Positions 46,965-56,093 of a stretch of 64,000 bases of DNA are shown here, one piece after another. Location of the stretch: NCBI RefSeq assembly GCF_002263515.1, contig NZ_CP022752.1, positions 310,001 to 374,000 of the forward strand, in the 5' to 3' direction. This DNA comes from Actinopolyspora erythraea (GTDB lineage Bacteria; Actinomycetota; Actinomycetes; Mycobacteriales; Pseudonocardiaceae). The notes under the pieces are model-generated. The model searched no databases and was not told the origin of the DNA. It worked only from the letters and a program-made list of their open reading frames with translations. Numbering within the stretch: the first letter of the stretch is position 1; each line of letters begins with the position of its first letter. The translations under genes were made by a program, and so were the position numbers.

Positions 46965-47076
46965 ACGGTGACGATGTATTAGCGGCTCGATACGTGATCG
47001 ATCGCGATGCGGCTTCGGGGTTGATGTGGTTCGGGAGAACACCGACGATACTCGTTCGGGCTCGGATCGTCACCGT
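46965..47076. repeat. 11-bp perfect inverted repeat spanning the lsr2 leader
   Basis: ACGGTGACGAT (46965-46975) and ATCGTCACCGT (47066-47076) are exact inverse complements 90 nt apart, the right arm 35 nt before the lsr2 ATG. Between them lie TCGAT-acgtg-ATCGA and an AT-richer region. It may be a looping operator or a long-range RNA stem. Confidence 0.5.
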
Positions 47077-47111
47077 CTCGCTGTAAGGAATACCGGGGAG
47101 GACCGCGGAAG

Positions 47112-47474
47112 ATGGCGCAGAAGGTAACTGTTCAGCTGGTGGATGACCTGGACGGTGGGGAGGCAGACGAAACGGTCGAGTTCGCGTTGGACGGCGTCTC
47201 GTACACCATCGACCTTTCCAACGAGAATGCGGCCGAGCTCCGGGAGGCCCTGAGTGGCTTTCTGGCCAGCGCGCGGCGTGCCGGCGGACGCAAGAAGCCG
47301 GGGCCGAAAGCGGGTTCCTCGCGTTCGTCCTCGGCTTCGTCCGGTGGTTCCACGAGCGCGGATCGTGAGCAGAACCAGGCGATCCGGGAATGGGCTCGCA
47401 AGCGGGGTATGAAGGTTTCGGATCGCGGTCGCATCCCCGCCGATATCGTTGCCGAGTACCACAAGGCGCACTGA
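47112..47474 (+). CDS. lsr2: Nucleoid-associated protein Lsr2 (120 aa)
   Basis: H-NS-like silencer that bridges AT-rich DNA. The N-terminal dimerisation domain ([29 protein letters not shown]-like [17 protein letters not shown]) is joined by a Ser-rich linker to the C-terminal DNA-binding domain [28 protein letters not shown]. The minor-groove RGR hook is at residues 105-107. GGGGAGG precedes ATG 47112. Monocistronic by position. The leader contains a long inverted repeat that could serve autoregulation. Confidence 0.96.
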   Translation: MAQKVTVQLVDDLDGGEADETVEFALDGVSYTIDLSNENAAELREALSGFLASARRAGGRKKPGPKAGSSRSSSASSGGSTSADREQNQAIREWARKRGMKVSDRGRIPADIVAEYHKAH

Positions 47475-48073
47475 AGTTCGGCACTGCCGGCGTCGGCTCT
47501 CGTTCGACGGGCCGGTCACTCGTCGAAACGGAGCCCGGTTCGCATCGGGCTCTGCCGATATCCGTCCGGCTCGTATCGGAAGCCGGTTCGGAATGGAACG
47601 TGCGAATGTCTCGGCGCTCGAATCGCCGTTTCGGAAGTGCCGTCGAGTCATCCCCGGTAGCGGAGCGGGGTTGCTCCGAGTCGTGACGGGAACGGCGCGC
47701 GATCTACCGGTCACGGTCCGGTTCGTCCAGCCGCGGTCGCGGTCGCGGTCGTTCCGGACGGGCCCTCCGGTCCGCGAGGTCGGAACCTCCGCTCCCGTCC
47801 CGGCGCGTCCGGTTTCCGGGCGGTTCCACCGGGCTGTCCGGCGGTGATCCGGCCGCCTCGTCGGTCCGGCGGGCGACGCGTGGGTGGGCCGGTTGTTCGG
47901 CTTCCCCGTGTCGTTCGGGTTCCCGCGAGGCGATGGCTCGCCCTCTCGGCCGGTTGGCCGCGGCGGAGTTGAAGTGGACGGACAGAATCTCGGGATCGGA
48001 ACGAGGCCGGGTGCGCCCCGAGCGGACAACGTCGCATCGGACAGTGTCGGAGCGCACCCGCACGCTTGGCTCG
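47475..48073. other. 0.6 kb convergent spacer after lsr2
   Basis: No gene is supported. GAGCCCG-N8-CGGGCTC (47531-47552) is a likely lsr2 terminator hairpin, preceded by a TTCGACG/CGTCGAA pairing around 47502-47526. A short GCGGTC tandem run occurs near 47733. The rest is ordinary GC-rich spacer. Confidence 0.45.
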
Positions 48074-49069
48074 TTACCGTGCCGGATCCACGCCGAACGC
48101 GTCCGCGAGGTTGTCGAGGATCGCGTGTGCGCCGTGGATTCCCACCGACGTCATCCAGGTGATGTCGTCGACCACGTGCTCCTTCCCGGTGAGCTTGCCC
48201 CACAGCGGGTTGGACTCGAAAGTTTTTCTGGTCTCGGCCGCATCGCCGGCCTCGTCCGGGTAGACCGTCACGAAGATGTGCTCCGCGTCCAGTTCCGGGA
48301 TCCGCTCCTGGCTGAGGTTGACCGCGATCCCGTCCCCGGTGGGCTGCCCCTCGGGGCGAGCCAGGCCGGTGTCCCGCTGCACCGTTCCGGGGAACGAGTC
48401 GGCGCTGTAGAGCCGCACGGTCGGTTCACCCGCGAACCGCACGACCGACATCGTCGGGTTGTGCCCCACCTTCGAGCGAATACTGTCGCCGATCGCCCTC
48501 GCACGTCGCTCGTACTCGTCCAGCCTGGTCCGGGCCGTCTCCTCCTTGCCCAGCGCGCGGCCGGTCAGCAGTAGGTTCTCCTTCCACGTCGCTCCGGTGG
48601 TGCGGCTGAACACGGTGGGGGCCACCTCGGACAGCTGCCCGTAGAGCTCCTCGTGCCGTACCTTCGCCGACAGGATCAGGTCGGGGTCTCTCCCGAAGAT
48701 CTTCTCAGTGGAGGGTTGGCTCAGGCTTCCCACGCGTTGTGCCTGGGAGCCGTACTCCTCGCGGTCCCGCCCCAGGTACTCGGGCAGCTTCCCGCGGCCG
48801 CCGAAGGTGGTGTATCCCACGACGTTCGTGTCCAGCGCCATCACGGCACTGGTGAAGGTGGCGTCCAGCGCCACCACACGCTTCGGAGTCCCGGTGATCT
48901 CGGTTTCGCCCATCGCGTGCTCGACGGTCCGCGTACCACCGGTTCCGCCGCCCGAATCCCCGGTTTCCGATTCGCCACCGCAGGCGGTCAGGCCGAGCAC
49001 GGGCAACGCCCCCGCCGCGACCAACGCCGTTCGCAACAACTCGCGTCTGGTCCGTGTGACTTCCGACAT
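48074..49069 (-). CDS. Iron-siderophore ABC transporter substrate-binding lipoprotein (331 aa)
   Basis: Periplasmic-binding-type FepB/FecB-like lipoprotein. TRTRRELLR at the N-terminus is a possible twin-arginine signal; LGLTAC gives a lipobox with Cys30. The mature part begins HAMGETEITGTPKRVVALD, the family's opening strand, and continues with DPDLILSAKVRHEELYGQL and a C-terminal helix VGIHGAHAILDNLADAFG. It is transcribed away from the permease-ATPase operon, with the iron box at 49097-49115 between them, so the two arms are expected to be co-regulated by iron. Siderophore specificity cannot be told. Confidence 0.9.
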   Translation of the reverse strand: MSEVTRTRRELLRTALVAAGALPVLGLTACGGESETGDSGGGTGGTRTVEHAMGETEITGTPKRVVALDATFTSAVMALDTNVVGYTTFGGRGKLPEYLGRDREEYGSQAQRVGSLSQPSTEKIFGRDPDLILSAKVRHEELYGQLSEVAPTVFSRTTGATWKENLLLTGRALGKEETARTRLDEYERRARAIGDSIRSKVGHNPTMSVVRFAGEPTVRLYSADSFPGTVQRDTGLARPEGQPTGDGIAVNLSQERIPELDAEHIFVTVYPDEAGDAAETRKTFESNPLWGKLTGKEHVVDDITWMTSVGIHGAHAILDNLADAFGVDPAR

Positions 49070-49096
49070 CGGCTTCCCTCCCCGTTTCGGATACGC

Positions 49097-49115
49097 TTAG
49101 GTGGGCCTAACCTAA
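49097..49115. promoter_or_regulatory. Iron box (IdeR/DmdR1-type operator)
   Basis: TTAGGTGGGCCTAACCTAA closely matches the 19-bp actinobacterial iron-box consensus TTAGGTTAGGCTAACCTAA. It sits 28 bp from the start of the binding-protein gene and 49 bp from the permease start, placed to repress both divergent transcripts when iron is plentiful. A partial second half-site (CAACCTAAGC) follows near 49123. Confidence 0.9.
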
Positions 49116-49163
49116 GTGTGGGCAACCTAAGCGAATCGGGGCGGACAGCCAAGGGAGTGGGAT

Positions 49164-50321
49164 TTGAGTCGCAGTTTGGCCTCGGGCGACCCGTCCGGTT
49201 CGGATTCCGCTTCGTCGCACGCCGCTCGCGGCGAGGAGGCCTCCTCCGACGCGGAGCGGCGGCAGGACACCCGCCCTGGCGGGACGGCGCGCGACTCCGC
49301 GCCACCGCTGAACCGGTTGAACTCACGACGGCGCAGGAGACTGCTGGGGATCGTCGTGCTGTGCGGCCTGCTGCTGCTCAGCTGCGCGCTGAGCATCCTC
49401 GTCGGGGCCAAGCTCATACCGCCGAACGCGGTGTTCGAGGCGCTGGTGGCGACGTCCTCGACCGAGAACAACGTGATCATCTACGAGTTGCGCGTCCCGC
49501 GCACCATCGCCGGAGTCCTCGCCGGTTCCTCGCTGGGGCTGGCCGGAGCGCTCATGCAGGGCTACACCCGCAACCCCATCGCCGGCCCCAGTGTGCTCGG
49601 AATCACCCAGGGGGCCGGGCTGGCGGTGGTGCTGGCCGTGTTCACGCTGGGAATCACCGGCATGCTCGGGTTCATCTGGTTCAGCTTCGGCGGAGCCCTG
49701 GTCAGCGCGCTCGCGGTGTTCGTGATCGGTTCGATCGGGCGGGGAGGTGCCACCCCCGTGGCCCTGGCGTTGGCGGGAGCGGCGATCAGCGCGCTGCTGC
49801 AGGCGCTGACCTCGGCACTGGTGCTGCTGGACCGGCAGAGCCTGGACACCTACCGGTTCTGGAAGGTCGGCTCCATCGCGGTCTCCGACATGGGGCTCAT
49901 CCAGCGCGTGCTGCCGTTCCTGCTGCTCGGGCTGCTGCTGGGGCTGGCCAGCGCCCCGGGGCTCAACGCGCTCTCGCTCGGCGACGACATGGCGGCGGCG
50001 CTCGGCCACAACGTGGCCAGGTCCAGAGCGATCGGGGTGGCCGCCATCGCGGTGCTCGTCGGCGGTGCGGTGGCCCTGTGCGGACCGATCAGCTTCGTGG
50101 GGCTCATCGTGCCCCACATAGCCAGGTACTTCGCCGGTCCCGACCACCGCTGGCTGCTTCCGTTCGCCGCTCTCGGCGGAGCCTGCCTGGTGCTGCTCGC
50201 CGACCTGGTCGGACGGGTCGTGGCCCGTCCTTCGGAGATCCAGGTCGGGGTGATGCTGGCGATGATCGGCGCCCCCTTCTTCATAGCTCTGGTACGGCGC
50301 AGGAGGCTGATGCGGCTGTGA
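49164..50321 (+). CDS. Iron-siderophore ABC transporter permease, FecCD family (385 aa)
   Basis: BtuC/FecCD-type permease with about ten membrane helices after a hydrophilic N-terminus of 60 residues. Family markers: LRVPRTIAGVLAGSSLGLAGALMQGYTRNP, ARSRAIG, and the gate segment GPISFVGLIVPHIARYFAGPDHR. TTG 49164 is used, with AAGGGAG upstream; there is no better start. The stop overlaps the second permease gene (GTGA). It forms a heterodimer with the next protein. Confidence 0.9.
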   Translation: MSRSLASGDPSGSDSASSHAARGEEASSDAERRQDTRPGGTARDSAPPLNRLNSRRRRRLLGIVVLCGLLLLSCALSILVGAKLIPPNAVFEALVATSSTENNVIIYELRVPRTIAGVLAGSSLGLAGALMQGYTRNPIAGPSVLGITQGAGLAVVLAVFTLGITGMLGFIWFSFGGALVSALAVFVIGSIGRGGATPVALALAGAAISALLQALTSALVLLDRQSLDTYRFWKVGSIAVSDMGLIQRVLPFLLLGLLLGLASAPGLNALSLGDDMAAALGHNVARSRAIGVAAIAVLVGGAVALCGPISFVGLIVPHIARYFAGPDHRWLLPFAALGGACLVLLADLVGRVVARPSEIQVGVMLAMIGAPFFIALVRRRRLMRL

Positions 50322-51421
50322 CGGAATCGGTGCGAGTCCCCGCGACGGCCCCGGCCGTGCGCGTGCGGGAACGCAAACCGCTGCGCATCGGCCCACTTTC
50401 CACGGTGCTGCGTCCCAGGCCGCTGCTGGTGCTGCTGGGCGGTCTGGTGGCACTGGTGGTGGTGTTCGCCTGTGACCTGGCGCTCGGTGACTATCCGATC
50501 TCCCCGCTGGGAGTGCTGCGGACCCTGCTCGGCGGAGGTGACGCCGGGGAGCGGCTCGTGGTGCTGCAGCTGCGACTGCCGCGCGCGCTCACCGGGTTGT
50601 TGGTCGGTGCCGCGCTCGGACTGTCCGGCGCGATCACGCAGGCGGTGGTGCGCAACCCGCTGGCCAGTCCGGACCTGCTCGGCGTCACGAGCGGTGCCGG
50701 GGCGGCCGCGACCGCGGTGATCGTCACCTCGGGAACGCTGGGTGGGATCAGCGGTGCCGTCGCCGCTTTCGGCCTGCCGTTGATCGCCCTGCTGGGCGGG
50801 GTGGTCACGGCCGTGCTGGTCGCGCTGCTGGCCTACCGGGGCGGGGTGGACTCGTTCCGGCTGGTGCTGGTCGGCATCGGGATGAACGCGCTGACGGTCA
50901 ACGCGACCCTGTGGCTGCTGACCATCGGTGAGACCCAGGACGCCGGGCGCGCCATGGTGTGGCTCACCGGCAGCCTCAACGCCAGGGACTGGGACAACGT
51001 GGTGCCGGTCGGACTGGCCCTGCTGGTGCTGGTGCCGCTGACGCTGCTCGGCTGTCACGCGCTGGGGGCGCTCCAGTTCGACGACGACACGGTTCGCGAA
51101 CTCGGAGTGCGCGTCAACGTGGCGCGGGGCGCACTGCTGCTGAGTGCCGCCGTGCTCGCCTCGCTGGCCACCGCGGCGGCCGGGCCGATCGCGTTCGTCG
51201 CGCTCGCCACGCCGCAGATCGCGCTCCGCATGGCCGGCGTCGCGAGACCTCCACTGGTCGCCTCGATGGTGCTGGGAGCCCTCCTCGTGGTGGCGGCCGA
51301 TCTGATCTCGCGCACCATGTTCGGCTCGTTGCAGCTGCCGGTCGGGGTGGTCACGGCCGTGCTCGGCGCCCCCTACCTGATCTACCTGCTCGTCCACCGG
51401 TACCGGGAGGTTCACACATGA
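50318..51421 (+). CDS. Iron-siderophore ABC transporter permease, FecCD family, second subunit (367 aa)
   Basis: Partner of the preceding permease. LRLPRALTGLLVGAALGLSGAITQAVVRNPLASPDLLGVTSGA is the family's N-terminal block; AAGPIAFVALATPQIALRMAG is the gate segment, with Thr/Gln where the partner has Val/Pro-His. About ten membrane helices. The GTG at 50318 overlaps the previous stop, and its stop overlaps the ATPase start (ATGA), so the three genes form a coupled operon. Confidence 0.9.
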   Translation: MTESVRVPATAPAVRVRERKPLRIGPLSTVLRPRPLLVLLGGLVALVVVFACDLALGDYPISPLGVLRTLLGGGDAGERLVVLQLRLPRALTGLLVGAALGLSGAITQAVVRNPLASPDLLGVTSGAGAAATAVIVTSGTLGGISGAVAAFGLPLIALLGGVVTAVLVALLAYRGGVDSFRLVLVGIGMNALTVNATLWLLTIGETQDAGRAMVWLTGSLNARDWDNVVPVGLALLVLVPLTLLGCHALGALQFDDDTVRELGVRVNVARGALLLSAAVLASLATAAAGPIAFVALATPQIALRMAGVARPPLVASMVLGALLVVAADLISRTMFGSLQLPVGVVTAVLGAPYLIYLLVHRYREVHT

Positions 51422-52338
51422 CCGCCTCGCACACCGCGAACGACACGGTCGCGCACACCGACGTCGAGTCCCCGGGCGGGCGCGGCGTCTCCGAGGACGC
51501 GCGGAACCGGCTGTGCGCCCGCGACCTGTCGCTGGGTTACGGCGACCGCGTGGTGGTCGACGGGCTGGATCTGGACGTCGTCGACGGCACCATCACCGGC
51601 GTGATCGGACCCAACGGCTGCGGCAAGTCCACGCTGCTGCGCGCGCTGGGCAGGCTGCTGCAGCCGAAGCGGGGCAGCGTGCTGCTCGACGGCGAGCCGA
51701 TCCACCGGATGTCCACCAAGGAAGTGGCGCGTAGGCTGGGACTGCTGCCGCAGTCCCCGGTCGCCCCGGAAGGGCTCTGCGTCGCCGACCTGGTCGCCAG
51801 GGGCAGGCATCCGCACCAGGCCTGGTACCGACAGTGGTCGAGTGACGACGAGTCGGCCGTGGCGGAGGCGTTGGCGCTCACCGGCATCGACGACCTCGCG
51901 GACCGCTCCGTGGACGAGCTCTCCGGCGGACAGCGCCAGCGTGCCTGGCTGTCCATGGCGCTGGCGCAGGGAACGGACCTGCTCCTGCTGGACGAGCCGA
52001 CCACCTACCTGGACCTCTCGCACCAGGTGGACGTGCTGGAGCTGATCGGCCGGTTGCACGTGGAGAGCGGGCGCACCGTGGTGATGGTGCTGCACGACCT
52101 CAATCTGGCCGCCCGCTACGCGGATCGGCTGGTGGCGATGTCGGAGGGCCGCATCGCCGCGCAGGGCGCCCCGGAGGAGGTACTCACGGAGCGGTTGCTG
52201 CACGAGGTGTTCGATCTCCGCGCCCGGGTGATTCCGGATCCGGTTACGGGTACACCGATGGTGGTCCCGGCCGGTGGCAGGCAGTCTCGGGGCGCGGAGC
52301 CGGATGGTGTCCGAACCGGGACACGCTGGGCCGGATGA
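51418..52338 (+). CDS. Iron-siderophore ABC transporter ATP-binding protein (306 aa)
   Basis: FepC-like ATPase. Walker A GPNGCGKST is near residue 64, the Q-loop is in LLPQSPVAP, the signature is LSGGQRQR near 169, the Walker B is LLLLDEPTTYLDL, and the H-loop is VMVLHDLNLAARYAD. It starts with a roughly 25-residue variable extension; ATG 51418 overlaps the permease stop. A Pro/Gly-rich C-terminal tail of about 40 residues follows the conserved domain. End of the iron-uptake operon. Confidence 0.92.
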   Translation: MTASHTANDTVAHTDVESPGGRGVSEDARNRLCARDLSLGYGDRVVVDGLDLDVVDGTITGVIGPNGCGKSTLLRALGRLLQPKRGSVLLDGEPIHRMSTKEVARRLGLLPQSPVAPEGLCVADLVARGRHPHQAWYRQWSSDDESAVAEALALTGIDDLADRSVDELSGGQRQRAWLSMALAQGTDLLLLDEPTTYLDLSHQVDVLELIGRLHVESGRTVVMVLHDLNLAARYADRLVAMSEGRIAAQGAPEEVLTERLLHEVFDLRARVIPDPVTGTPMVVPAGGRQSRGAEPDGVRTGTRWAG

Positions 52339-52364
52339 GTGATATTCGGTCCGCGGCAGGCGGT

Positions 52365-52405
52365 GTTCGCGCTCGGCGGACACCCCCGCGGTCCCGGTTC
52401 GCGAA
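52365..52405. promoter_or_regulatory. Candidate ClgR-type operator upstream of clpC
   Basis: GTTCGC-GCTCG-GCGGAC (52365-52381) is a 17-bp dyad with one mismatch to GTTCGC-N5-GCGAAC, resembling the ClgR motif that activates clp genes in actinobacteria. A perfect TTCGCGAA follows at 52398-52405. A possible -10 TAGAGT lies at 52504-52509, and a CGGCCC-tgagc-GGGCCG hairpin at 52480-52496. ClgR binding is inferred. Confidence 0.4.
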
Positions 52406-52601
52406 GGGAATTTCGCAGCTCAGCGGTCTGTTGGGCTGTGTGAACGTAACGTCGTCGAAAAGTGGGCTGCGAGCCGGACCGGCCCTGAGCGGGCCGTGGC
52501 TACTAGAGTGGAGCTCAGAGTGCTGAACCCATCGCGGGCATCGGCGTGAGCAGGAGCGGTGCCCGGTACGAGACCGCCGGCGCAGCAGTCAGGGAGTGCG
52601 A

Positions 52602-55187
52602 ATGTTCGAGAGGTTCACCGACCGCGCGAGGCGGGTGGTTGTCCTGGCCCAGGAGGAGGCCAGGATGCTCAACCACAACTACATCGGCACCGAGCACATT
52701 CTCCTGGGTCTGATCCACGAGGGTGAGGGTGTCGCCGCCAAGGCGCTGGAATCGCTGGGGATCGCCCTCGAGGGCGTACGCCAGCAGGTCGAGGAGATCA
52801 TCGGCCAGGGCCAGCAGGCGCCCAGTGGTCACATCCCCTTCACCCCGAGGGCCAAGAAGGTTCTGGAGCTGTCGCTGCGGGAGGCGCTCCAGCTCGGGCA
52901 CAACTACATCGGCACCGAACACATCCTGCTCGGCCTGATCCGTGAGGGTGAGGGCGTGGCCGCGCAGGTGCTGGTCAAGCTCGGTGCCGACCTCAACCGG
53001 GTCCGTCAGCAAGTGTTGCAGCTGCTGTCCGGCTACCAGGGCAAGGAGCCGGCCGAGGCCGGTGGCCGCAGCGAGGGCACGCCGTCCTCCTCCCTGGTGC
53101 TGGACCAGTTCGGCCGCAACCTCACGCAGAGCGCTCGCGAGTCCAAGCTCGACCCGGTGATAGGTCGCGACACCGAGATCGAGCGCATCATGCAGGTGCT
53201 CTCCCGCCGCACCAAGAACAACCCGGTGCTCATCGGCGAGGCCGGTGTCGGCAAGACCGCCGTGGTCGAGGGGCTCGCCCAGAAGATCGTCAAGGGCGAG
53301 GTCCCGGAGACGCTGAAGGAGAAGCAGCTCTACACGCTCGACCTCGGTTCGCTGGTCGCCGGTTCTCGGTACCGCGGTGACTTCGAGGAGCGCCTGAAGA
53401 AGGTGCTCAAGGAGATCAAGACCCGCGGCGACATCATCCTGTTCATCGACGAGATCCACACGCTGGTCGGTGCGGGTGCGGCCGAGGGGGCCATCGACGC
53501 CGCGAGCATCCTCAAGCCGATGCTGGCGCGCGGTGAGCTGCAGACCATCGGGGCCACCACCCTGGAGGAGTACCGCAAGAACGTCGAGAAGGACGCGGCG
53601 CTGGAGCGCCGTTTCCAGCCGATCCAGGTGGGCGAACCCTCCCTGGACCACGCCGTCGAGATCCTCAAGGGACTGCGGGACCGCTACGAGGCGCACCACC
53701 GCGTCTCCATCACCGACTCCGCGCTGTCCGCGGCGGCCAGCCTGGCGGATCGTTACATCAACGACCGGTACCTGCCGGACAAGGCGATCGACCTGCTGGA
53801 CGAGGCGGGCGCCAGGATGCGCATCCGCCGGATGACCGCGCCGCCGGACCTGCGCGAGTTCGACGAGAAGATCGCCGAGGTCCGCAGGGACAAGGAGTCC
53901 TCCATCGACGGGCAGGACTTCGAGCGGGCCGCCCGGCTGCGTGACGAGGAGAAGCAGCTCATCACGCAGAAGGAAGAGCGCGAGACCCAGTGGAAGGCCG
54001 GTGACCTCGACGTGGTCGCCGAGGTCGACGACGAGCAGATCGCCGAGGTGCTGGCCAACTGGACCGGTATTCCGGTCTTCCGCCTCACCGAGGAGGAGAC
54101 CTCCAGGCTGCTGCGCATGGAGGAGGAGCTGCACAAGCGGATCATCGGGCAGGAGGACGCGGTCAAGGCGGTCTCCCAGGCGATCCGTCGTACGCGCGCC
54201 GGGTTGAAGGACCCGCAGCGTCCCTCCGGCTCCTTCATCTTCGCGGGGCCGTCCGGTGTCGGCAAGACCGAGCTGTCCAAGTCGCTGGCCGAGTTCCTGT
54301 TCGGTGACGACGACGCCCTGGTCCAGATCGACATGGGTGAGTACCACGACCGCTACACGGCCTCCCGGCTGTTCGGCGCGCCCCCGGGGTACGTCGGCTA
54401 CGAGGAGGGCGGTCAGCTCACCGAGAAGGTCCGGCGCAAGCCGTTCTCCGTGGTGCTGTTCGACGAGATCGAGAAGGCCCACCACGAGATCTACAACACG
54501 CTGTTGCAGGTCCTGGAGGACGGCAGGCTCACCGACGGTCAGGGTCGCGTGGTCGACTTCAAGAACACGGTGCTGATCTTCACCTCCAACCTGGGCACGG
54601 CCGACATCTCCAAGGCGGTCGGCCTCGGCTTCACCGCGGGCAACGAGCAGGAGTCCAACTACGAGCGGATGAAGTCCAAGGTCAACGAGGAGATGAAGAA
54701 GCACTTCCGTCCGGAGTTCCTCAACAGGATCGACGACGTGATCGTCTTCCACCAGCTCACCGAGGAAGAGATCATCCGGATGGTCGACCTGCTCATCGGT
54801 CGGGTGGAAAGCGCCCTCAAGAGCAAGGACATGTCCATCGAGCTCACCTCGAAGGCCAAGAGGCTGGTGGCCAAGCGGGGCTTCGACCCGGTGCTGGGCG
54901 CCCGGCCGCTGCGCCGCACGATCCAGCACGAGATCGAGGACAAGCTCTCCGAGAAGATCCTGTTCGGCGAGGTCGAACCGGGTCAGATCGTGATCGTCGA
55001 CGTCGACGGCTGGGACGAGGAAGGCACCGAGGACCAGGCCCAGTTCACCTTCCGGGGTGAGGTCAAGCCCTCCACCGTTCCGGACACGCCGCCGGTGGAC
55101 CTGGCCGGTTCCTCCGGCAGTTCCTCCGGGGAGGGGTCCTCGTCCAACCAGGACGACCAGTCCGAGGGATCCGGCTCCTCGGAGTGA
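52602..55187 (+). CDS. clpC: ATP-dependent Clp protease ATPase subunit ClpC (861 aa)
   Basis: Class I AAA+ unfoldase feeding ClpP. The N-terminal double Clp-N repeat ([20 protein letters not shown] and [19 protein letters not shown]) is followed by a first AAA domain (GEAGVGKT near residue 212), a UVR-type coiled middle region ([17 protein letters not shown]), and a second AAA domain (GPSGVGKT near 550). The ClpP-binding loop lies in [15 protein letters not shown], where family members carry a G-F-L/T-type tripeptide. ATG 52602 ([13 protein letters not shown]) is the standard start with AGGGAG upstream; a GTG at 52596 is less likely. A hairpin terminator follows. Confidence 0.97.
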   Translation: MFERFTDRARRVVVLAQEEARMLNHNYIGTEHILLGLIHEGEGVAAKALESLGIALEGVRQQVEEIIGQGQQAPSGHIPFTPRAKKVLELSLREALQLGHNYIGTEHILLGLIREGEGVAAQVLVKLGADLNRVRQQVLQLLSGYQGKEPAEAGGRSEGTPSSSLVLDQFGRNLTQSARESKLDPVIGRDTEIERIMQVLSRRTKNNPVLIGEAGVGKTAVVEGLAQKIVKGEVPETLKEKQLYTLDLGSLVAGSRYRGDFEERLKKVLKEIKTRGDIILFIDEIHTLVGAGAAEGAIDAASILKPMLARGELQTIGATTLEEYRKNVEKDAALERRFQPIQVGEPSLDHAVEILKGLRDRYEAHHRVSITDSALSAAASLADRYINDRYLPDKAIDLLDEAGARMRIRRMTAPPDLREFDEKIAEVRRDKESSIDGQDFERAARLRDEEKQLITQKEERETQWKAGDLDVVAEVDDEQIAEVLANWTGIPVFRLTEEETSRLLRMEEELHKRIIGQEDAVKAVSQAIRRTRAGLKDPQRPSGSFIFAGPSGVGKTELSKSLAEFLFGDDDALVQIDMGEYHDRYTASRLFGAPPGYVGYEEGGQLTEKVRRKPFSVVLFDEIEKAHHEIYNTLLQVLEDGRLTDGQGRVVDFKNTVLIFTSNLGTADISKAVGLGFTAGNEQESNYERMKSKVNEEMKKHFRPEFLNRIDDVIVFHQLTEEEIIRMVDLLIGRVESALKSKDMSIELTSKAKRLVAKRGFDPVLGARPLRRTIQHEIEDKLSEKILFGEVEPGQIVIVDVDGWDEEGTEDQAQFTFRGEVKPSTVPDTPPVDLAGSSGSSSGEGSSSNQDDQSEGSGSSE

Positions 55188-55198
55188 CCCGCCACGCC

Positions 55199-55240
55199 CG
55201 AAACGATCGATCCCGTCCCTCCGGGGACGGGATCGTTTCG
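55199..55240 (+). terminator. Hairpin terminator after clpC
   Basis: GATCCCGTCCC (55209-55219) and GGGACGGGATC (55224-55234) form an 11-bp stem with loop TCCG. It is extended by CGAAAC/GTTTCG across a 4-nt bulge. It starts 12 nt after the clpC stop. Confidence 0.88.
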
Positions 55241-55414
55241 TTCGCCACCGCGGGGCAGCCCTCCGGCGGGGGGCCGGTGCCGCGGCGAGGCTCCCCCACG
55301 TGCCGAGCCGGTCGTGGCCACCCGGGCGCCCGGCGCCTCGGCACGCCCGGTTCGGCGGGGTCGCTCCGGGCCGGGACCGTGGTCGTTCCGCGCGGCCGGT
55401 GAGGGGCGGTCGGC

Positions 55415-56032
55415 GTGAACTCCCGGCAGAGCGAGGACCGCGTCCGGAGTGCGCTGCACGTGCCGGTGCTCACCGCTGCCGCCGTATCGGTTCCCGCCGT
55501 TTTTCTCACCCGGTTGGACGGCCCGGTGTCGTTGCTGGGAACGGTGCTCAACTGGCTGTCGATGCTGGTGCTCACCGCCGAGTCCTCCCTGCTGTTCTGG
55601 TTCAGCGAGAACCGTCCCCGCTGGCTGCGCGACCACTGGTGGATGGCGTTGGTGACCGTGTTGACGATCCCCGCCGTGGTGTTCGCGTTCGCACCCGCCC
55701 AGGTGCTGCGGCTGGTCCGGGTGGTCGCCGCCGTCCAGCTCGTTCGCGTGTTCCGGTTGGTGAAGGTCGCCAGGGTGCTGGACCGGCGCGCCCGGCGACT
55801 GGGCAGACCGAGGTACGTCCTGCTGGGAGCCGTTCTGCTGGCGGCACTGGGCCTGCTCGGGGTGGTGCTGGCCGACGAGGACAGCCCCACCCGGCGTACG
55901 CTGGAGGCGGTGTCGGACCGGTGGGGGTGGCCCGTGCTGCTCGGCGCTCTCGTGCTGTTCGCGGTGGTGGTCGGCGGGCTCGTCACGTGGCTGCGCCGGC
56001 GCCGCGCCGACCGGTCGGAGCGCGGCCGGTGA
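55415..56032 (+). CDS. Voltage-sensor-like integral membrane protein without a K+ filter (205 aa)
   Basis: Hydrophobic helices: VPVLTAAAVSVPAVFL, VLNWLSMLVLTAESSLLFWF (with an internal Glu), WWMALVTVLTIPAVVFAF, then VLRLVRVVAAVQLVRVFRLVKVARVL, where Arg/Lys recur about every third residue as in an S4 voltage sensor. Two more helices (YVLLGAVLLAALGLLGVVL and VLLGALVLFAVVVGGLVTWL) occupy the S5/S6 positions, but the loop between them has no TVGYG-like selectivity filter. It may be an ion-channel relative that lost or changed its pore, a proton-conducting sensor, or a signalling protein. GTG 55415. Stands between clpC and an AfsR-type regulator. Confidence 0.6.
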   Translation: MNSRQSEDRVRSALHVPVLTAAAVSVPAVFLTRLDGPVSLLGTVLNWLSMLVLTAESSLLFWFSENRPRWLRDHWWMALVTVLTIPAVVFAFAPAQVLRLVRVVAAVQLVRVFRLVKVARVLDRRARRLGRPRYVLLGAVLLAALGLLGVVLADEDSPTRRTLEAVSDRWGWPVLLGALVLFAVVVGGLVTWLRRRRADRSERGR

Positions 56033-56093
56033 TCGGCCATCACGCTGGGGCGGTTTCGGTCCGCCTCGGCTCGCGAGGCGGCGGCAAGAGCTG

